From assembly GCA_040752025.1 (NCBI GenBank), contig JBFMFR010000013.1, positions 1-64,000 on the forward strand: a DNA stretch of 64,000 bases, written 5' to 3'. This document shows, piece by piece, positions 26,101-33,592 of this stretch. The number at the start of each line of letters is the position of its first letter. The first letter of the stretch is position 1. The stretch comes from JBFMFR01 sp040752025 (GTDB taxonomy: Bacteria > Chloroflexota > Anaerolineae > Anaerolineales > UBA4823). A program made the translations under genes and the position numbers. The notes below the pieces were generated by a model. That model worked only from the letters and a program-made list of their open reading frames with translations. It ran no database searches and was not told the DNA's origin.

Positions 26101-28124
26101 TGGGCTCTGCCACCGCCGGGTTGCGCGTCTTCCAGGATTTCTTCATCGACCTGGACCTGCCCCTGGCGCTCACCGTTGGCGATGAAATCTCCGTGCCGGT
26201 CGGCGTTTTTAACTACCTGAGCGAAACCCAAACGGTGCGCCTGGAGCTGGACCAGGCCGCCTGGTTCGATCTGCTGGATGAGCCCAGCAAAGAAATCAGC
26301 ATCGCTTCCAACGACATCAGCGTGGTCTACTTCCGGGTGCGCGCCAAGCAGTTTGGCCAGCAGGCTTTCAAAGTCACCGCCTGGGGCTCGCAGATGTCCG
26401 ATGCTATCCAGAAGGAAGTGCGCGTCTTCCCCAACGGCAAGCAGATCACCTTCACCCAATCCGACCGCCTCAACCCCGGCACCCCGGTGCAGCAAACCAT
26501 CTCGATCCCCTCCGAAGCTGTCCCCGCCACCCAATCGATCCTGGTCAAGATTTACCCCGGTATCCTCAGCCAGGTTGTAGAGGGACTGGACAACATCTTG
26601 CGCATGCCCTATGGCTGCTTCGAGCAAACATCCTCCACCACCTACCCCAACGTGCTGGTGCTCGACTATCTCAAATCTACCAACCAGGCCTCGCCAGAGA
26701 CGCAGCTTAAAGCTGAAGAATATATCAACCTGGGTTACCAGCGCCTGACCACCTTCGAAGTTGCCAGCAGCGGCGGCTTTTCCCTGTTCGGCAACCCGCC
26801 CGCTGATCGTATGCTGACCGCCTACGGCCTGCAAGAGTTTACTGACATGGGCCGCGTCCACGATGTCGATCCCGCCCTGGTCCACCGTGCCGCCGAATGG
26901 CTGCTCTCACAGCAGGCCAGCGACGGCTCCTGGGAAAACGACCGCGGCCTGGTGCATGAGAGTACCTGGTCCAGCCTGGGCGATGACCGCTTGCCCGTCA
27001 CCGCCTACATCGTCTGGAGCCTGGTGGATGCTGGCTTTGGCGATGAAGGAGATACCCGGCGCGGAGTAGATTACGTGCGCGCTGCTCAATCACAGGCCAA
27101 AGACCCCTACGTGCTGGCCCTGGTAGCCAACGCCCTGGTATCTGCCGACTTGCAGGCCGGGGATAAACTCTCGCCTGAGACTCAGTCGGTCCTGGAGCGC
27201 CTGGCTGAACTGGCCCAGCACGACGGCAGCGGCGTTTACTGGCAAAGCCAGATCGCTACATTTATGGGCAGCGAGGGCCAGACCGGCAGCATCGAGACCA
27301 CCGCCCTGGCGGCCCTGGCTTTGCTGCGAGCCGATGCTTACCCCGACCTGGGCAACGCTGCCCTCACTTACCTGGTGCGCCAGAAAGATAGTTACGGCAC
27401 CTGGTACAGCACCCAGGCTACCGTGTTGGCCCTCAAGGCCCTCATCCAGAGCGTGCGCGCTGGCGCAGAGAAAGTGGATGCGGCCGTCACCATCACGCTC
27501 AATGGCGGCCAACAGCGCACCCTGCGCGTCAACCGTGAGAACTTCGACGTAGTCCAGTTGGTAGCTTTCGAAGACGCCAACCTGGGCCAGAACGTGATCG
27601 ATATCCAGGTGCAGGGCGAAGGCAACCTGATGTACCAGGTCTCCGGCAGCTACTACCTGCCCTGGGATCATCTTTCCCGCTACCCCGAACTGGCGCTGGG
27701 AGAACAGTTGGTCAGCATCGACCTGGCCTACGACCGCACTGAGCTAACCGTCGACGATACGGTGAGCGTCAAAGTGGACGTGACCCTCAACCAGGAAGGC
27801 GGGCGCGCCGAGTCGGCCCTCATCGACCTGGGGCTGCCGCCCGGCTTCGATGTGCAGTCCGAAGACCTGTCGGCCCTGGTGGCCTATTACAAAGAACTCC
27901 CCGAGGATTACGCCGGGCCCAAGATCGAACGCTTCGAGCTGACCGGTCGCCAGATCCTGATCTACATCAGCAACCTGAGCAGCGACCAGCCCTTGTCCTT
28001 CACCTACCGCCTGCGCGCCAGGTTCCCCCTGGTAGCCCTCACCCCTGCCAGCCAGGTTTACGATTACTACAACCCGGAGGTCAACGGCGAGACGGGACCG
28101 CAAACGTTGACTGTCAATCCATAG
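23130..28124 (+). CDS. Alpha-2-macroglobulin family protein with thioester and a six-helix membrane insertion
   Basis: The 1664-residue protein starts with a membrane anchor (about 12-32), then macroglobulin domains (TTDKPLYQPGQVIHLRALAL near 150 and VTVEHYVLPKFDVRL near 250 are typical). The A2M domain is at about 950-1040 (LRQYFPETMFWLPEAVTD). The thioester motif is C1163-F-E-Q1166, followed by the alpha-helical thioester domain and a receptor-binding-like end. A2M proteins trap proteases by a covalent thioester. Odd: residues 690-885 hold six strong membrane helices where a bait region would be expected, and there is no lipobox. No pbpC neighbour is seen, unlike in proteobacteria. GGAGG lies six bases before the ATG. 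Confidence 0.92.
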   Translation: MSTQSPKSNALRLAPIIILLLLVFGLGALTVYYNGLPERIQRQETLIFGQNRLVPGSQAALRIIVQDSQNEAPKAGARVQVSLRPAQGGQAVTLYTGQTDRNGTVQVAFQVPTQADAAFAGSDSATLIVLTQSNLGSSTLERQVTLQRDYRVLLTTDKPLYQPGQVIHLRALALGAFDLKPAADQEIEIAIADGKGNRVFRKKLTTSAYGVAGVDFQLASQVNTGPYKITAVLANTSSEKTVTVEHYVLPKFDVRLHTERAFYLPGQHVTGSLNAGYFFGKPVAGGQVQLQGYTFDVQQNLIFSLEGATDEQGNFNFEFDLPSYIAGSDLEGGLGRFYLQANVTDLAQHSEVDNLSLPVSASALIVEAIPEGGRFHPGVENILYVLTSYPDGSPAQASLRLNFYDSGQVLQAESGPYGLAEVRLTPASPWQNFTVEAWDQLGNDTQKEFSFEGDNASQGVLLRPGKPVYKVGEAMHLTLLSERPDSTIYLDIVREGQTVSTRSVEVQQGHAEVVIDLTPDLYGTLELHAYQVLSSGSIVRDTRLVVVDNANDLNLLLTPGQETYLPGDPASLQVQVNGQDGGGVQAALGLAIVDESVFALAEQDPGFAKLYFLLEQELLQPRYDLHGYSFPELLDRPVLEDTQLQAAVDSAAQASLAAAAPRAASFSLQGSARQEALSKARQQRSRYFSRLSNALAILLLLLPLAVLGLNAHELWQQKRLWRGLGLLLALLAALVLLILLWPLGDRPWIDTPLDRVGYILDGLLDSEAWLIILLLLGLAGLLVLIVIAWRQREIRLRWSLALWLLYIAIFIAMVYASANTNFSPDEGYVIAGLLAFALLPLSFMLRGAGYAWERRAVPALAAFVFGLFVLAGTLPLLALTVAPRQNAMMAAAPLVLEQAGAVREELLLSNFGGGGPVLDDETLEKKAEGIATGATGGAEPPRLRQYFPETMFWLPEAVTDESGALQLDFPVADSITTWRITALASSQDGRLGSATAGLRVFQDFFIDLDLPLALTVGDEISVPVGVFNYLSETQTVRLELDQAAWFDLLDEPSKEISIASNDISVVYFRVRAKQFGQQAFKVTAWGSQMSDAIQKEVRVFPNGKQITFTQSDRLNPGTPVQQTISIPSEAVPATQSILVKIYPGILSQVVEGLDNILRMPYGCFEQTSSTTYPNVLVLDYLKSTNQASPETQLKAEEYINLGYQRLTTFEVASSGGFSLFGNPPADRMLTAYGLQEFTDMGRVHDVDPALVHRAAEWLLSQQASDGSWENDRGLVHESTWSSLGDDRLPVTAYIVWSLVDAGFGDEGDTRRGVDYVRAAQSQAKDPYVLALVANALVSADLQAGDKLSPETQSVLERLAELAQHDGSGVYWQSQIATFMGSEGQTGSIETTALAALALLRADAYPDLGNAALTYLVRQKDSYGTWYSTQATVLALKALIQSVRAGAEKVDAAVTITLNGGQQRTLRVNRENFDVVQLVAFEDANLGQNVIDIQVQGEGNLMYQVSGSYYLPWDHLSRYPELALGEQLVSIDLAYDRTELTVDDTVSVKVDVTLNQEGGRAESALIDLGLPPGFDVQSEDLSALVAYYKELPEDYAGPKIERFELTGRQILIYISNLSSDQPLSFTYRLRARFPLVALTPASQVYDYYNPEVNGETGPQTLTVNP

Positions 28125-28138
28125 GAGATACGATCGAC

Positions 28139-28175
28139 CAGGGGCTGTCTGCAAACCAGGCAGCCCCTGTCTTTT
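28139..28175 (+). terminator. Rho-independent terminator after the macroglobulin gene
   Basis: A 13-base stem with one G-U pair (28139-28151 and 28157-28169), a CAAAC loop and TCTTTT. It ends the macroglobulin transcript 15 bases after the stop codon. Confidence 0.9.
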
Positions 28176-28220
28176 ACAACCCGGTTACACGCTTTTCACC
28201 AGCGCGTCACAGCCGGGCAG

Positions 28221-28226
28221 TATAAT
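28221..28226 (+). promoter_or_regulatory. -10 box for a probable leaderless serine hydrolase transcript
   Basis: TATAAT ends seven bases before the ATG at 28233, so transcription would start at the start codon. There is no Shine-Dalgarno. A terminator lies just upstream, so this promoter is needed to express the gene. Confidence 0.6.
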
Positions 28227-28232
28227 GCGGGC

Positions 28233-29411
28233 ATGAAAAATCACCTCTCACGCCCATTACTCATCAGCATCTGCCTGGCCTGCCTGCTTCCCCTGGCTTG
28301 CCGCGCTTCCGCCAGGCAGCCGCGCCAGCCGGTTTCCTCCCCGGCTGCACCAACCTCTGCCCAGGCAACGCAGGCTGCGGCCCTGCCCACTCAGGCCTTC
28401 GCCCAACCCACTGCTGCGCCGCAGGCGACCAGCAGCTCGATTCCCACCGAAAACCTGCGCCTGGCCGCCGAGTACAACGCCGCCAACGATGGCATCTCCA
28501 TGCTGGTCATGCAAAATGGCCAGGTGATCTTCGAAGATTACCCCAATGGCGGCCGCGCCGACCGCCCTCACGAACTGGCCAGCGGCACCAAGAGTTTCAA
28601 CTGCGCCATCGCCGTGGCCGCCGCTGCCGACGGCCTGCTCGACCTGGACGAGCGCGCTTCCGATACACTCACCGAATGGCAAAACGATCCTGCCAAAGCC
28701 TACATCACCATCCGTCAACTGCTCAGCCTGACCAGCGGGCTGCAAACCGGCGGTGAAAACGGGCGCGTGCCATCTTATGCCGAAGCCATCCAGGCGCCCC
28801 TGGTAGATGAACCCGGTAGCAAATTTACCTATGGAGCCGTGCCCTTCCAGGTTTTCGGCGAGATCATGCGCCGTAAACTGCAGCCCAGCGGGCAATCCCC
28901 GCTGGATTACCTGGAGGCGCGTGTCTTCGACCCCATCGGCCTGCAAGTCGGCCGCTGGCGCAAAGATGCAGATGGCAACCCGCACTTGCCCTCCGGGGCC
29001 TTTCTGACGGCCCGCCAATGGGCCAAATACGGCGAACTCGTGCGCCTGGGTGGGAGCTGGCAAGGCCAAACCTTGCTGCCTTACGACCTGCTCGAACAGT
29101 GTTTCCAGGGCACACCCGCTAACCCGGCTTACGGCCTGACCTGGTGGTTGAACGCCGAAGTTGCTCCTGAATTGCGCGCCGCCATCCCGCAGCTCACCGC
29201 TGCCACCGATGTCACCTGGGGGGTTCCAGGCATTCCCGAGGATCTGGTTTTCGCCGCCGGAGCCGGCAAGCAGCGCATGTACGTCAGCCGCCAGCTCAAC
29301 CTGGTCGTTGTGCGCCAGGCAGAAGGCATCCTGGCCTCGCTCACCGGCCTGCAGCGCAGCCAGTTTTCAGACGCGCAGTTTCTGCGCGTATTGCTCGCCG
29401 GGCAGCCCTGA
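28233..29411 (+). CDS. Serine hydrolase, class C beta-lactamase/PBP-like lipoprotein
   Basis: The 392-residue protein begins with a lipoprotein signal (CLLPLAC) and an Ala/Pro/Thr-rich linker. SGTK (about 118-121) is the SxxK motif with the catalytic Ser and Lys; the following helix (SFNCAIAVAAAADGLLDLDE) is typical of the family. LSLTSGL and FTYGAVPFQVFG, the latter giving the YxN-like Tyr, fit the class C fold, while PAYGLTWWLN matches the usual C-terminal strand. Such proteins are esterases, D-aminopeptidases or carboxypeptidases more often than true beta-lactamases. It is probably extracellular and membrane-anchored. It has its own leaderless promoter. Confidence 0.88.
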   Translation: MKNHLSRPLLISICLACLLPLACRASARQPRQPVSSPAAPTSAQATQAAALPTQAFAQPTAAPQATSSSIPTENLRLAAEYNAANDGISMLVMQNGQVIFEDYPNGGRADRPHELASGTKSFNCAIAVAAAADGLLDLDERASDTLTEWQNDPAKAYITIRQLLSLTSGLQTGGENGRVPSYAEAIQAPLVDEPGSKFTYGAVPFQVFGEIMRRKLQPSGQSPLDYLEARVFDPIGLQVGRWRKDADGNPHLPSGAFLTARQWAKYGELVRLGGSWQGQTLLPYDLLEQCFQGTPANPAYGLTWWLNAEVAPELRAAIPQLTAATDVTWGVPGIPEDLVFAAGAGKQRMYVSRQLNLVVVRQAEGILASLTGLQRSQFSDAQFLRVLLAGQP

Positions 29412-29437
29412 AAGGTCCTGACTTTCGATCCTCAGGT

Positions 29438-29443
29438 TATAAT
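29438..29443 (+). promoter_or_regulatory. -10 box for a probable leaderless Nudix transcript
   Basis: TATAAT lies six bases before the ATG at 29450, again placing the start point on the start codon. No Shine-Dalgarno is present before this ATG, although the next gene has a strong one. Confidence 0.6.
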
Positions 29444-29449
29444 TAGGGC

Positions 29450-29935
29450 ATGCTGATCGGTCACTTTCTGGCTGGCATTGCCGCTGTAATCTGGGACACA
29501 CACACAGGTCGCTATCTACTGCTGCGCCGCGCCGCCCACCGTGATTATGGGCAGGGCGCCTGGGAGTCGGTCACCGGGCGCGTCGATCAGGGCGAGAGCT
29601 TCGAACAGGCCGTGCACCGCGAAGTACGCGAAGAGATCGCTGCCGAAGTGCAGATCGAATTCATCATCGCCACCACGCACTTCTATCGCGGCGAAGAAAA
29701 GCCCGAAAACGAACTGCTGGGCCTGATCTACGGCTGCACTATCAAAGATGCCCAGGCGGTCACGATGGGCGATGAGCATTCCGAAATGCGTTGGGTTACC
29801 GTTGAAGAGGCCCTGGCCTTTTTGCCACAAAGCCACTGGCTGCGCAACGTGATCCAGCGCGCCGAGTTGCTCAAAGCACACCTGCCTGCTGAGCTGCGCC
29901 ATGTCTTCCGCCAGGAGGGTTTCAACATTGGCTAA
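29450..29935 (+). CDS. Nudix hydrolase
   Basis: The 161-residue protein has the Nudix box GRVDQGESFEQAVHREVREEIAAE (about 41-64), with all Glu of the REuxEE motif in place to bind Mg. It hydrolyses a nucleoside-diphosphate-linked compound; the substrate cannot be told from sequence. It is the first gene of a run of six plus-strand genes with overlaps (Nudix, hydrolase, DapF-like, membrane protein). Confidence 0.92.
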   Translation: MLIGHFLAGIAAVIWDTHTGRYLLLRRAAHRDYGQGAWESVTGRVDQGESFEQAVHREVREEIAAEVQIEFIIATTHFYRGEEKPENELLGLIYGCTIKDAQAVTMGDEHSEMRWVTVEEALAFLPQSHWLRNVIQRAELLKAHLPAELRHVFRQEGFNIG

Positions 29936-30968
29936 GAACGCTCTCACACGCAGTAAGTTCTGGCTTGGGCTGGGGGTGGGAGCTTTATCAGGTTATTTCA
30001 GTTTCGAACTGGCCTGGGCGCTGCGCCGCCTGATGCAGGTCAATGTGCCCCAGGCATTAGCCCAGCACGCCAACCAGGCAGCCGAAGGCCGCCGCCTGGT
30101 AGTAAGTCATGAAACCGAAAACTATACCATGCTGCATACCATCGAAGATGGCATCGAGCGCATTGCCTATAAGCCTCGCCAGCCGCGTTTCGAGACGCCC
30201 ATCCTCATGCAGCATGGCATGTGGCATGGCGCCTGGTGCTGGCGAAACTGGCAGGAGTTGTTCGCCGCCTGGGGTTGGGAAAGCCACGCTTACAGCCTGC
30301 CGGGTCACGCTGGCTCGCCCGTGCAGCGCCCCGTTGCCGCCTGCACCCTGGATTACTACCTGGGCTTCCTCAAAGCTGAAGTTGAACGCCTGCCGCGTAA
30401 ACCCGTGCTGATGGGGCACAGCATGGGCGGGGCTTTGACCCAGTGGTATTTGAAATATGTGGGCGACGATCTACCCGCCGCCGTGCTGGTGGCGCCCTGG
30501 AGTTCGCACAATCTAATGGCCGACGGGGGCCTCCAGGTAGTCATGCGCGATCCCCTCGCCGTTCCATTGGTGATGAAAACCTGGGATGCCACGCCCTTTG
30601 TGCGCACGCCCTATTACACTGGCAGATTGCTGCTCGGCCAGGGAGCCGTAGTTTCGCCTGAAGAACTGCACGCTCGCCTAGGGCCAGAGTCGGTGTTGGT
30701 GATGATGCAGCATCGCCCGCCTTTCTGGTCGCCCCCCTCTCCGGTGCGCACGCCCATGCTCTGGCTGGCCGGAGAAGCCGACGCTGGCATTCCCGAGCCC
30801 TGCCTGCGCCGCTCGGCGGCTTTTTACCAGGCCGATTACGTGGTTATCGAGGCGGCCGGGCACAACCTGATGATGGAACACAACTACCAACAAACCGCGC
30901 ACACGATTCACACATGGCTGCTCGAACATATCCTAAAATCACAAGGCAACAGAGATGAAATTCGCTAA
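29928..30968 (+). CDS. Alpha/beta hydrolase
   Basis: I choose a TTG start at 29928 because AGGAGGG lies eight bases upstream, within the end of the Nudix gene; an ATG at 29901 would lack a ribosome site. Length is then 346 residues. ILMQHGMWHGAWCW gives the HG oxyanion region, GHSMGG the nucleophile Ser, and EAAGHNLMMEH the catalytic His. An N-terminal hydrophobic stretch (FWLGLGVGALSGYFSFELAW) could anchor it in the membrane. The lid region is short. Substrate unknown; esterase or lipase-like activity is the family norm. It overlaps dapF by 14 bases. Confidence 0.85.
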   Translation: MAKNALTRSKFWLGLGVGALSGYFSFELAWALRRLMQVNVPQALAQHANQAAEGRRLVVSHETENYTMLHTIEDGIERIAYKPRQPRFETPILMQHGMWHGAWCWRNWQELFAAWGWESHAYSLPGHAGSPVQRPVAACTLDYYLGFLKAEVERLPRKPVLMGHSMGGALTQWYLKYVGDDLPAAVLVAPWSSHNLMADGGLQVVMRDPLAVPLVMKTWDATPFVRTPYYTGRLLLGQGAVVSPEELHARLGPESVLVMMQHRPPFWSPPSPVRTPMLWLAGEADAGIPEPCLRRSAAFYQADYVVIEAAGHNLMMEHNYQQTAHTIHTWLLEHILKSQGNRDEIR

Positions 30969-31803
30969 ATATCACGGTCTGGGTAATGATTACCTGGTAG
31001 TCGAACCAGGCGAGGTCGGTGGGCAATTGCAGCCCGAACACATCCGCTGGTTGTGCGACCGCCATTATGGCGCAGGGTCGGATGGCATCCTCTACGGCCC
31101 ACTACCCACCCGCAAGGCCGATTTCGGCCTGCGCATTTTCAACCCGGATGGCAGCGAAGCCGAGAAAAGCGGCAATGGTCTGCGCATCTTCTCCCGTTAC
31201 CTGTGGGATAGCGGGCGACTGGAGCGCCAGGGGCAAGATTCAGCGCTCTTCAGCATCCACACGCCCGGCGGCATTGTGCAATCACAGGTATTGTCCAATG
31301 GCCAACGCGTGACCATCGAGATGGGCCAGGCCAGCTTCGACAGCCAGCGTATCCCGGTTACAGGCCCTGCCCGGGAAGTTCTGGATGAGCGCATGCAGAT
31401 CGACGGCGAAGCGCTGCGCTACTGCGCCGTCACGATGGGCAACCCGCACTGTGTTGTACTCTGCGAGCAGGTTTCCGCCGAGCTGGCCCACCGCCTGGGG
31501 CCACAGATCGAAACCGAGCCGCGTTTTCCTCGCCGCACCAATGTGCAGTTCCTGCAAGTGCTTGATCGGGAGAATCTGCGCATCGAGATCTGGGAGCGCG
31601 GCGCAGGATATACCCTGGCCTCCGGCAGCAGCAGTTGCGCCGCCGCGGCCGCCGCTCACCGCCTGGGTTTGTGCGAGGCGCACGTCACCATGCACATGCC
31701 CGGGGGCCAGCTCGATATCCGGATCCATCCGGATTTCAACATCACCATGACCGGACCGGTGGCCAAAGTTTACGAAGGGTTCTGCGAACTGCCCCCATGC
31801 TAG
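30955..31803 (+). CDS. dapF: Diaminopimelate epimerase (DapF) family protein lacking both catalytic cysteines
   Basis: The 282-residue protein aligns over its full length with DapF: FAKYHGLGNDYLVVE at the start, FNPDGSEAEKSGNGLRIF where the family has the first catalytic Cys, TMGNPHCVV, and WERGAGYTLASGSSSCAAAA where the family has ACGTGACA. Both catalytic Cys are Ser (S72 and S223, codons at 31168 and 31621). True DapF interconverts LL- and meso-diaminopimelate through a Cys pair, and Ser substitution largely abolishes it. The protein may therefore be inactive or do another reaction. It sits among hydrolases and small membrane proteins, not in a lysine operon. Confidence 0.88.
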   Translation: MKFAKYHGLGNDYLVVEPGEVGGQLQPEHIRWLCDRHYGAGSDGILYGPLPTRKADFGLRIFNPDGSEAEKSGNGLRIFSRYLWDSGRLERQGQDSALFSIHTPGGIVQSQVLSNGQRVTIEMGQASFDSQRIPVTGPAREVLDERMQIDGEALRYCAVTMGNPHCVVLCEQVSAELAHRLGPQIETEPRFPRRTNVQFLQVLDRENLRIEIWERGAGYTLASGSSSCAAAAAAHRLGLCEAHVTMHMPGGQLDIRIHPDFNITMTGPVAKVYEGFCELPPC

Positions 31804-32255
31804 CCAAGAGCAAAACCAGCGCCCTCATCCTGGGCACGATCACCGTGCTGTCGTTTGCCGCTGTGATCGCTGCATCCTACATGCTCATTCCCTATCTACG
31901 CAGTGGGGATATCGCCGTCATTGCTGACCCCCAATTGTTATCTACTTCCGCAAGCATCACCCTCGTGGTGGTCCTGACCATCTTCCCGCTTGCCCTGCTC
32001 ATCGCTGCCACCGCCTTTTGGCAGTACAAATTTTTCGGCCCAGCCTATTACGGCAGCCGCGGCGCCTGGCGCTGGGCCCTGTTTGGCGTTGTGTTAGGTC
32101 TGCTCGTACAGGTGCCTGATTGGTTCTCACCTTACCTGGCCTGGTTGGGATCGGATGCGGTCAACTTCATCTGGCGCATCCTCAGCCTGCTGATCGCCTT
32201 TTTTATCTCCAGAAAGCTGGTACCTCTGCGCCAGGCGCAGCCTATCAAATCTTGA
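31797..32255 (+). CDS. Small integral membrane protein, four helices
   Basis: The ATG at 31797 overlaps the end of the DapF-like gene. The 152 residues hold four hydrophobic segments (ALILGTITVLSFAAVIAASYML; ITLVVVLTIFPLALLIAATAFW; WALFGVVLGLLVQVPDWF; IWRILSLLIAFFISRKLV). No family is recognised and no charged catalytic residues stand out. It is probably cotranslated with the DapF-like protein. Confidence 0.7.
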   Translation: MLAKSKTSALILGTITVLSFAAVIAASYMLIPYLRSGDIAVIADPQLLSTSASITLVVVLTIFPLALLIAATAFWQYKFFGPAYYGSRGAWRWALFGVVLGLLVQVPDWFSPYLAWLGSDAVNFIWRILSLLIAFFISRKLVPLRQAQPIKS

Positions 32256-32268
32256 TCGGGAGATTGAC

Positions 32269-32649
32269 ATGCACACATCCAGCCGCCCACCCTACCGCCC
32301 CGCAGTAGGCGCCTTCCTTCTCGGACTATTGTGCTACCAGTGGGTGGCAGCCATCCTCAAAGGCTGGGGATACGTACCCTATCGCTCGCCAGGTCTCTTC
32401 ATCGGCCTGGCGTTGTTCATCGGTTTCGCACTGGCAGCCCTGCTGGTAGACTTCCTCCTGGCACGCCTTTTACCGCAGCAGGCGCTGCGCTCCGCCCTGT
32501 GGTTCAGCGCCGTGCTCGGCCCCTACGCCGGTCTTGTAGCCTTCAACGCCTGGGGAGAGCCTGTCGCCAGCCACATCATCGGCATCGTCACAACCCTGCT
32601 GGCTTTTGGCCTGGGTTATTTTCTGGAGAAACGCTTCAAGCCAGCTTGA
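32269..32649 (+). CDS. Small integral membrane protein
   Basis: The 126-residue product contains four likely helices (AVGAFLLGLLCYQWVAAIL; GLFIGLALFIGFALAALLVDFLL; WFSAVLGPYAGLVAFNAW; HIIGIVTTLLAFGLGYFLE). It lies 13 bases after the previous membrane protein and before the lipoprotein hydrolase. No known family is recognised. Confidence 0.65.
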   Translation: MHTSSRPPYRPAVGAFLLGLLCYQWVAAILKGWGYVPYRSPGLFIGLALFIGFALAALLVDFLLARLLPQQALRSALWFSAVLGPYAGLVAFNAWGEPVASHIIGIVTTLLAFGLGYFLEKRFKPA

Positions 32650-32665
32650 ATGGAGGAAAGACGAT

Positions 32666-33511
32666 ATGGCCGTTGAGCATAGGAGATCTACTGGCTGGTT
32701 CTTGCTGATAACGATGATGGCGCTGCTCTTGAGCGGGTGCAGCACAGCGCCAGATACCCCCACACTGACAGCCATCCCGCCCACGAGCATCCCGGCGACG
32801 GATACTCCCACGCCGACAGCCGTCCCCACAGCCACCATCCCACCCACGAACACCCCGGCGCCCTCGCCCGCCCCGCAGCAGGTGCAGGCTGTCAAGGTCA
32901 GCTTTGTCGCCGCGGATGGCGTGAAACTATCCGGCATGGTGTTCATCGGTGAGGAGAAAAAGGAAATCGGGGTGGTGCTTGCGCACATGGGTGCACATGG
33001 GGCCGATCAACGCAGTTGGGCTTCATTTGCCCAACATGTCGCCCTGCGGGGATTTGGCGCGCTCACGTTCAATTTTCGTGAGGATAGATCCAGGCTGGAC
33101 TTTGACGTGCGGGCAGCCTTCGAGTTCCTACGCGACCAGGGCTACCGGCGCATCGTCTGCATGGGGGCCAGCATGGGAGGCACCGCCTGTCTCAAGGCTG
33201 CCTTGGACACAGACCTGGCCGGGATAGTGGTCATCTCCAGCCTCAGGACCACCGGCCGCGGGGATACCGGCGGCGCGTTGATCGTGAGCTTTGAGGGACT
33301 GTCCCAGCTCACCCTGCCCAAACTCTTTGTGACCACCGAAAATGATGGGAACGGCGTACCTGCTGCGATGAAGGCCATTTATGAAGCCACCCCGGAGCCC
33401 AAAGCTCTCAAGATATTCCCCGGCACAGTGCATGGCACCGACATCTTTACCACCCCTCAGGGAGACGAGTTCCGGAACCTGCTGGTGGATTTTCTGGAAA
33501 AGTTGCGCTGA
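32666..33511 (+). CDS. Alpha/beta hydrolase lipoprotein
   Basis: GGAGG ahead of the ATG at 32666 sets a 281-residue product. ALLLSGCS is the lipobox, followed by a Thr/Pro-rich spacer of about 50 residues. The hydrolase core has VLAHMGAHGADQ (oxyanion region), MGASMGG (nucleophile Ser), LPKLFVTTENDG (acid) and GTVHGTD (His). It resembles dienelactone-hydrolase-type folds. As a lipoprotein it acts on the outer face of the membrane. It ends the plus-strand group and is convergent with the cyclase gene. Confidence 0.85.
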   Translation: MAVEHRRSTGWFLLITMMALLLSGCSTAPDTPTLTAIPPTSIPATDTPTPTAVPTATIPPTNTPAPSPAPQQVQAVKVSFVAADGVKLSGMVFIGEEKKEIGVVLAHMGAHGADQRSWASFAQHVALRGFGALTFNFREDRSRLDFDVRAAFEFLRDQGYRRIVCMGASMGGTACLKAALDTDLAGIVVISSLRTTGRGDTGGALIVSFEGLSQLTLPKLFVTTENDGNGVPAAMKAIYEATPEPKALKIFPGTVHGTDIFTTPQGDEFRNLLVDFLEKLR

Positions 33512-33592
33512 TGCCTCAGGGTGAAAGAGACGAGTCAGGGTCGGCGGTGGATGGCTGGCGCGGGCTGGAATGGGTTCCGCTGCCAGGTCTGC

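Noticed and set aside
24729..26885. 718-residue minus-strand open frame inside the macroglobulin gene
   Set aside because: It is a shadow caused by codon bias; the translation has no domain and the plus strand carries a clear A2M protein with a good start.
28233..29411. Beta-lactam resistance gene
   Set aside because: The SxxK protein is a broad serine-hydrolase type with a lipobox; nothing points specifically to beta-lactam hydrolysis.
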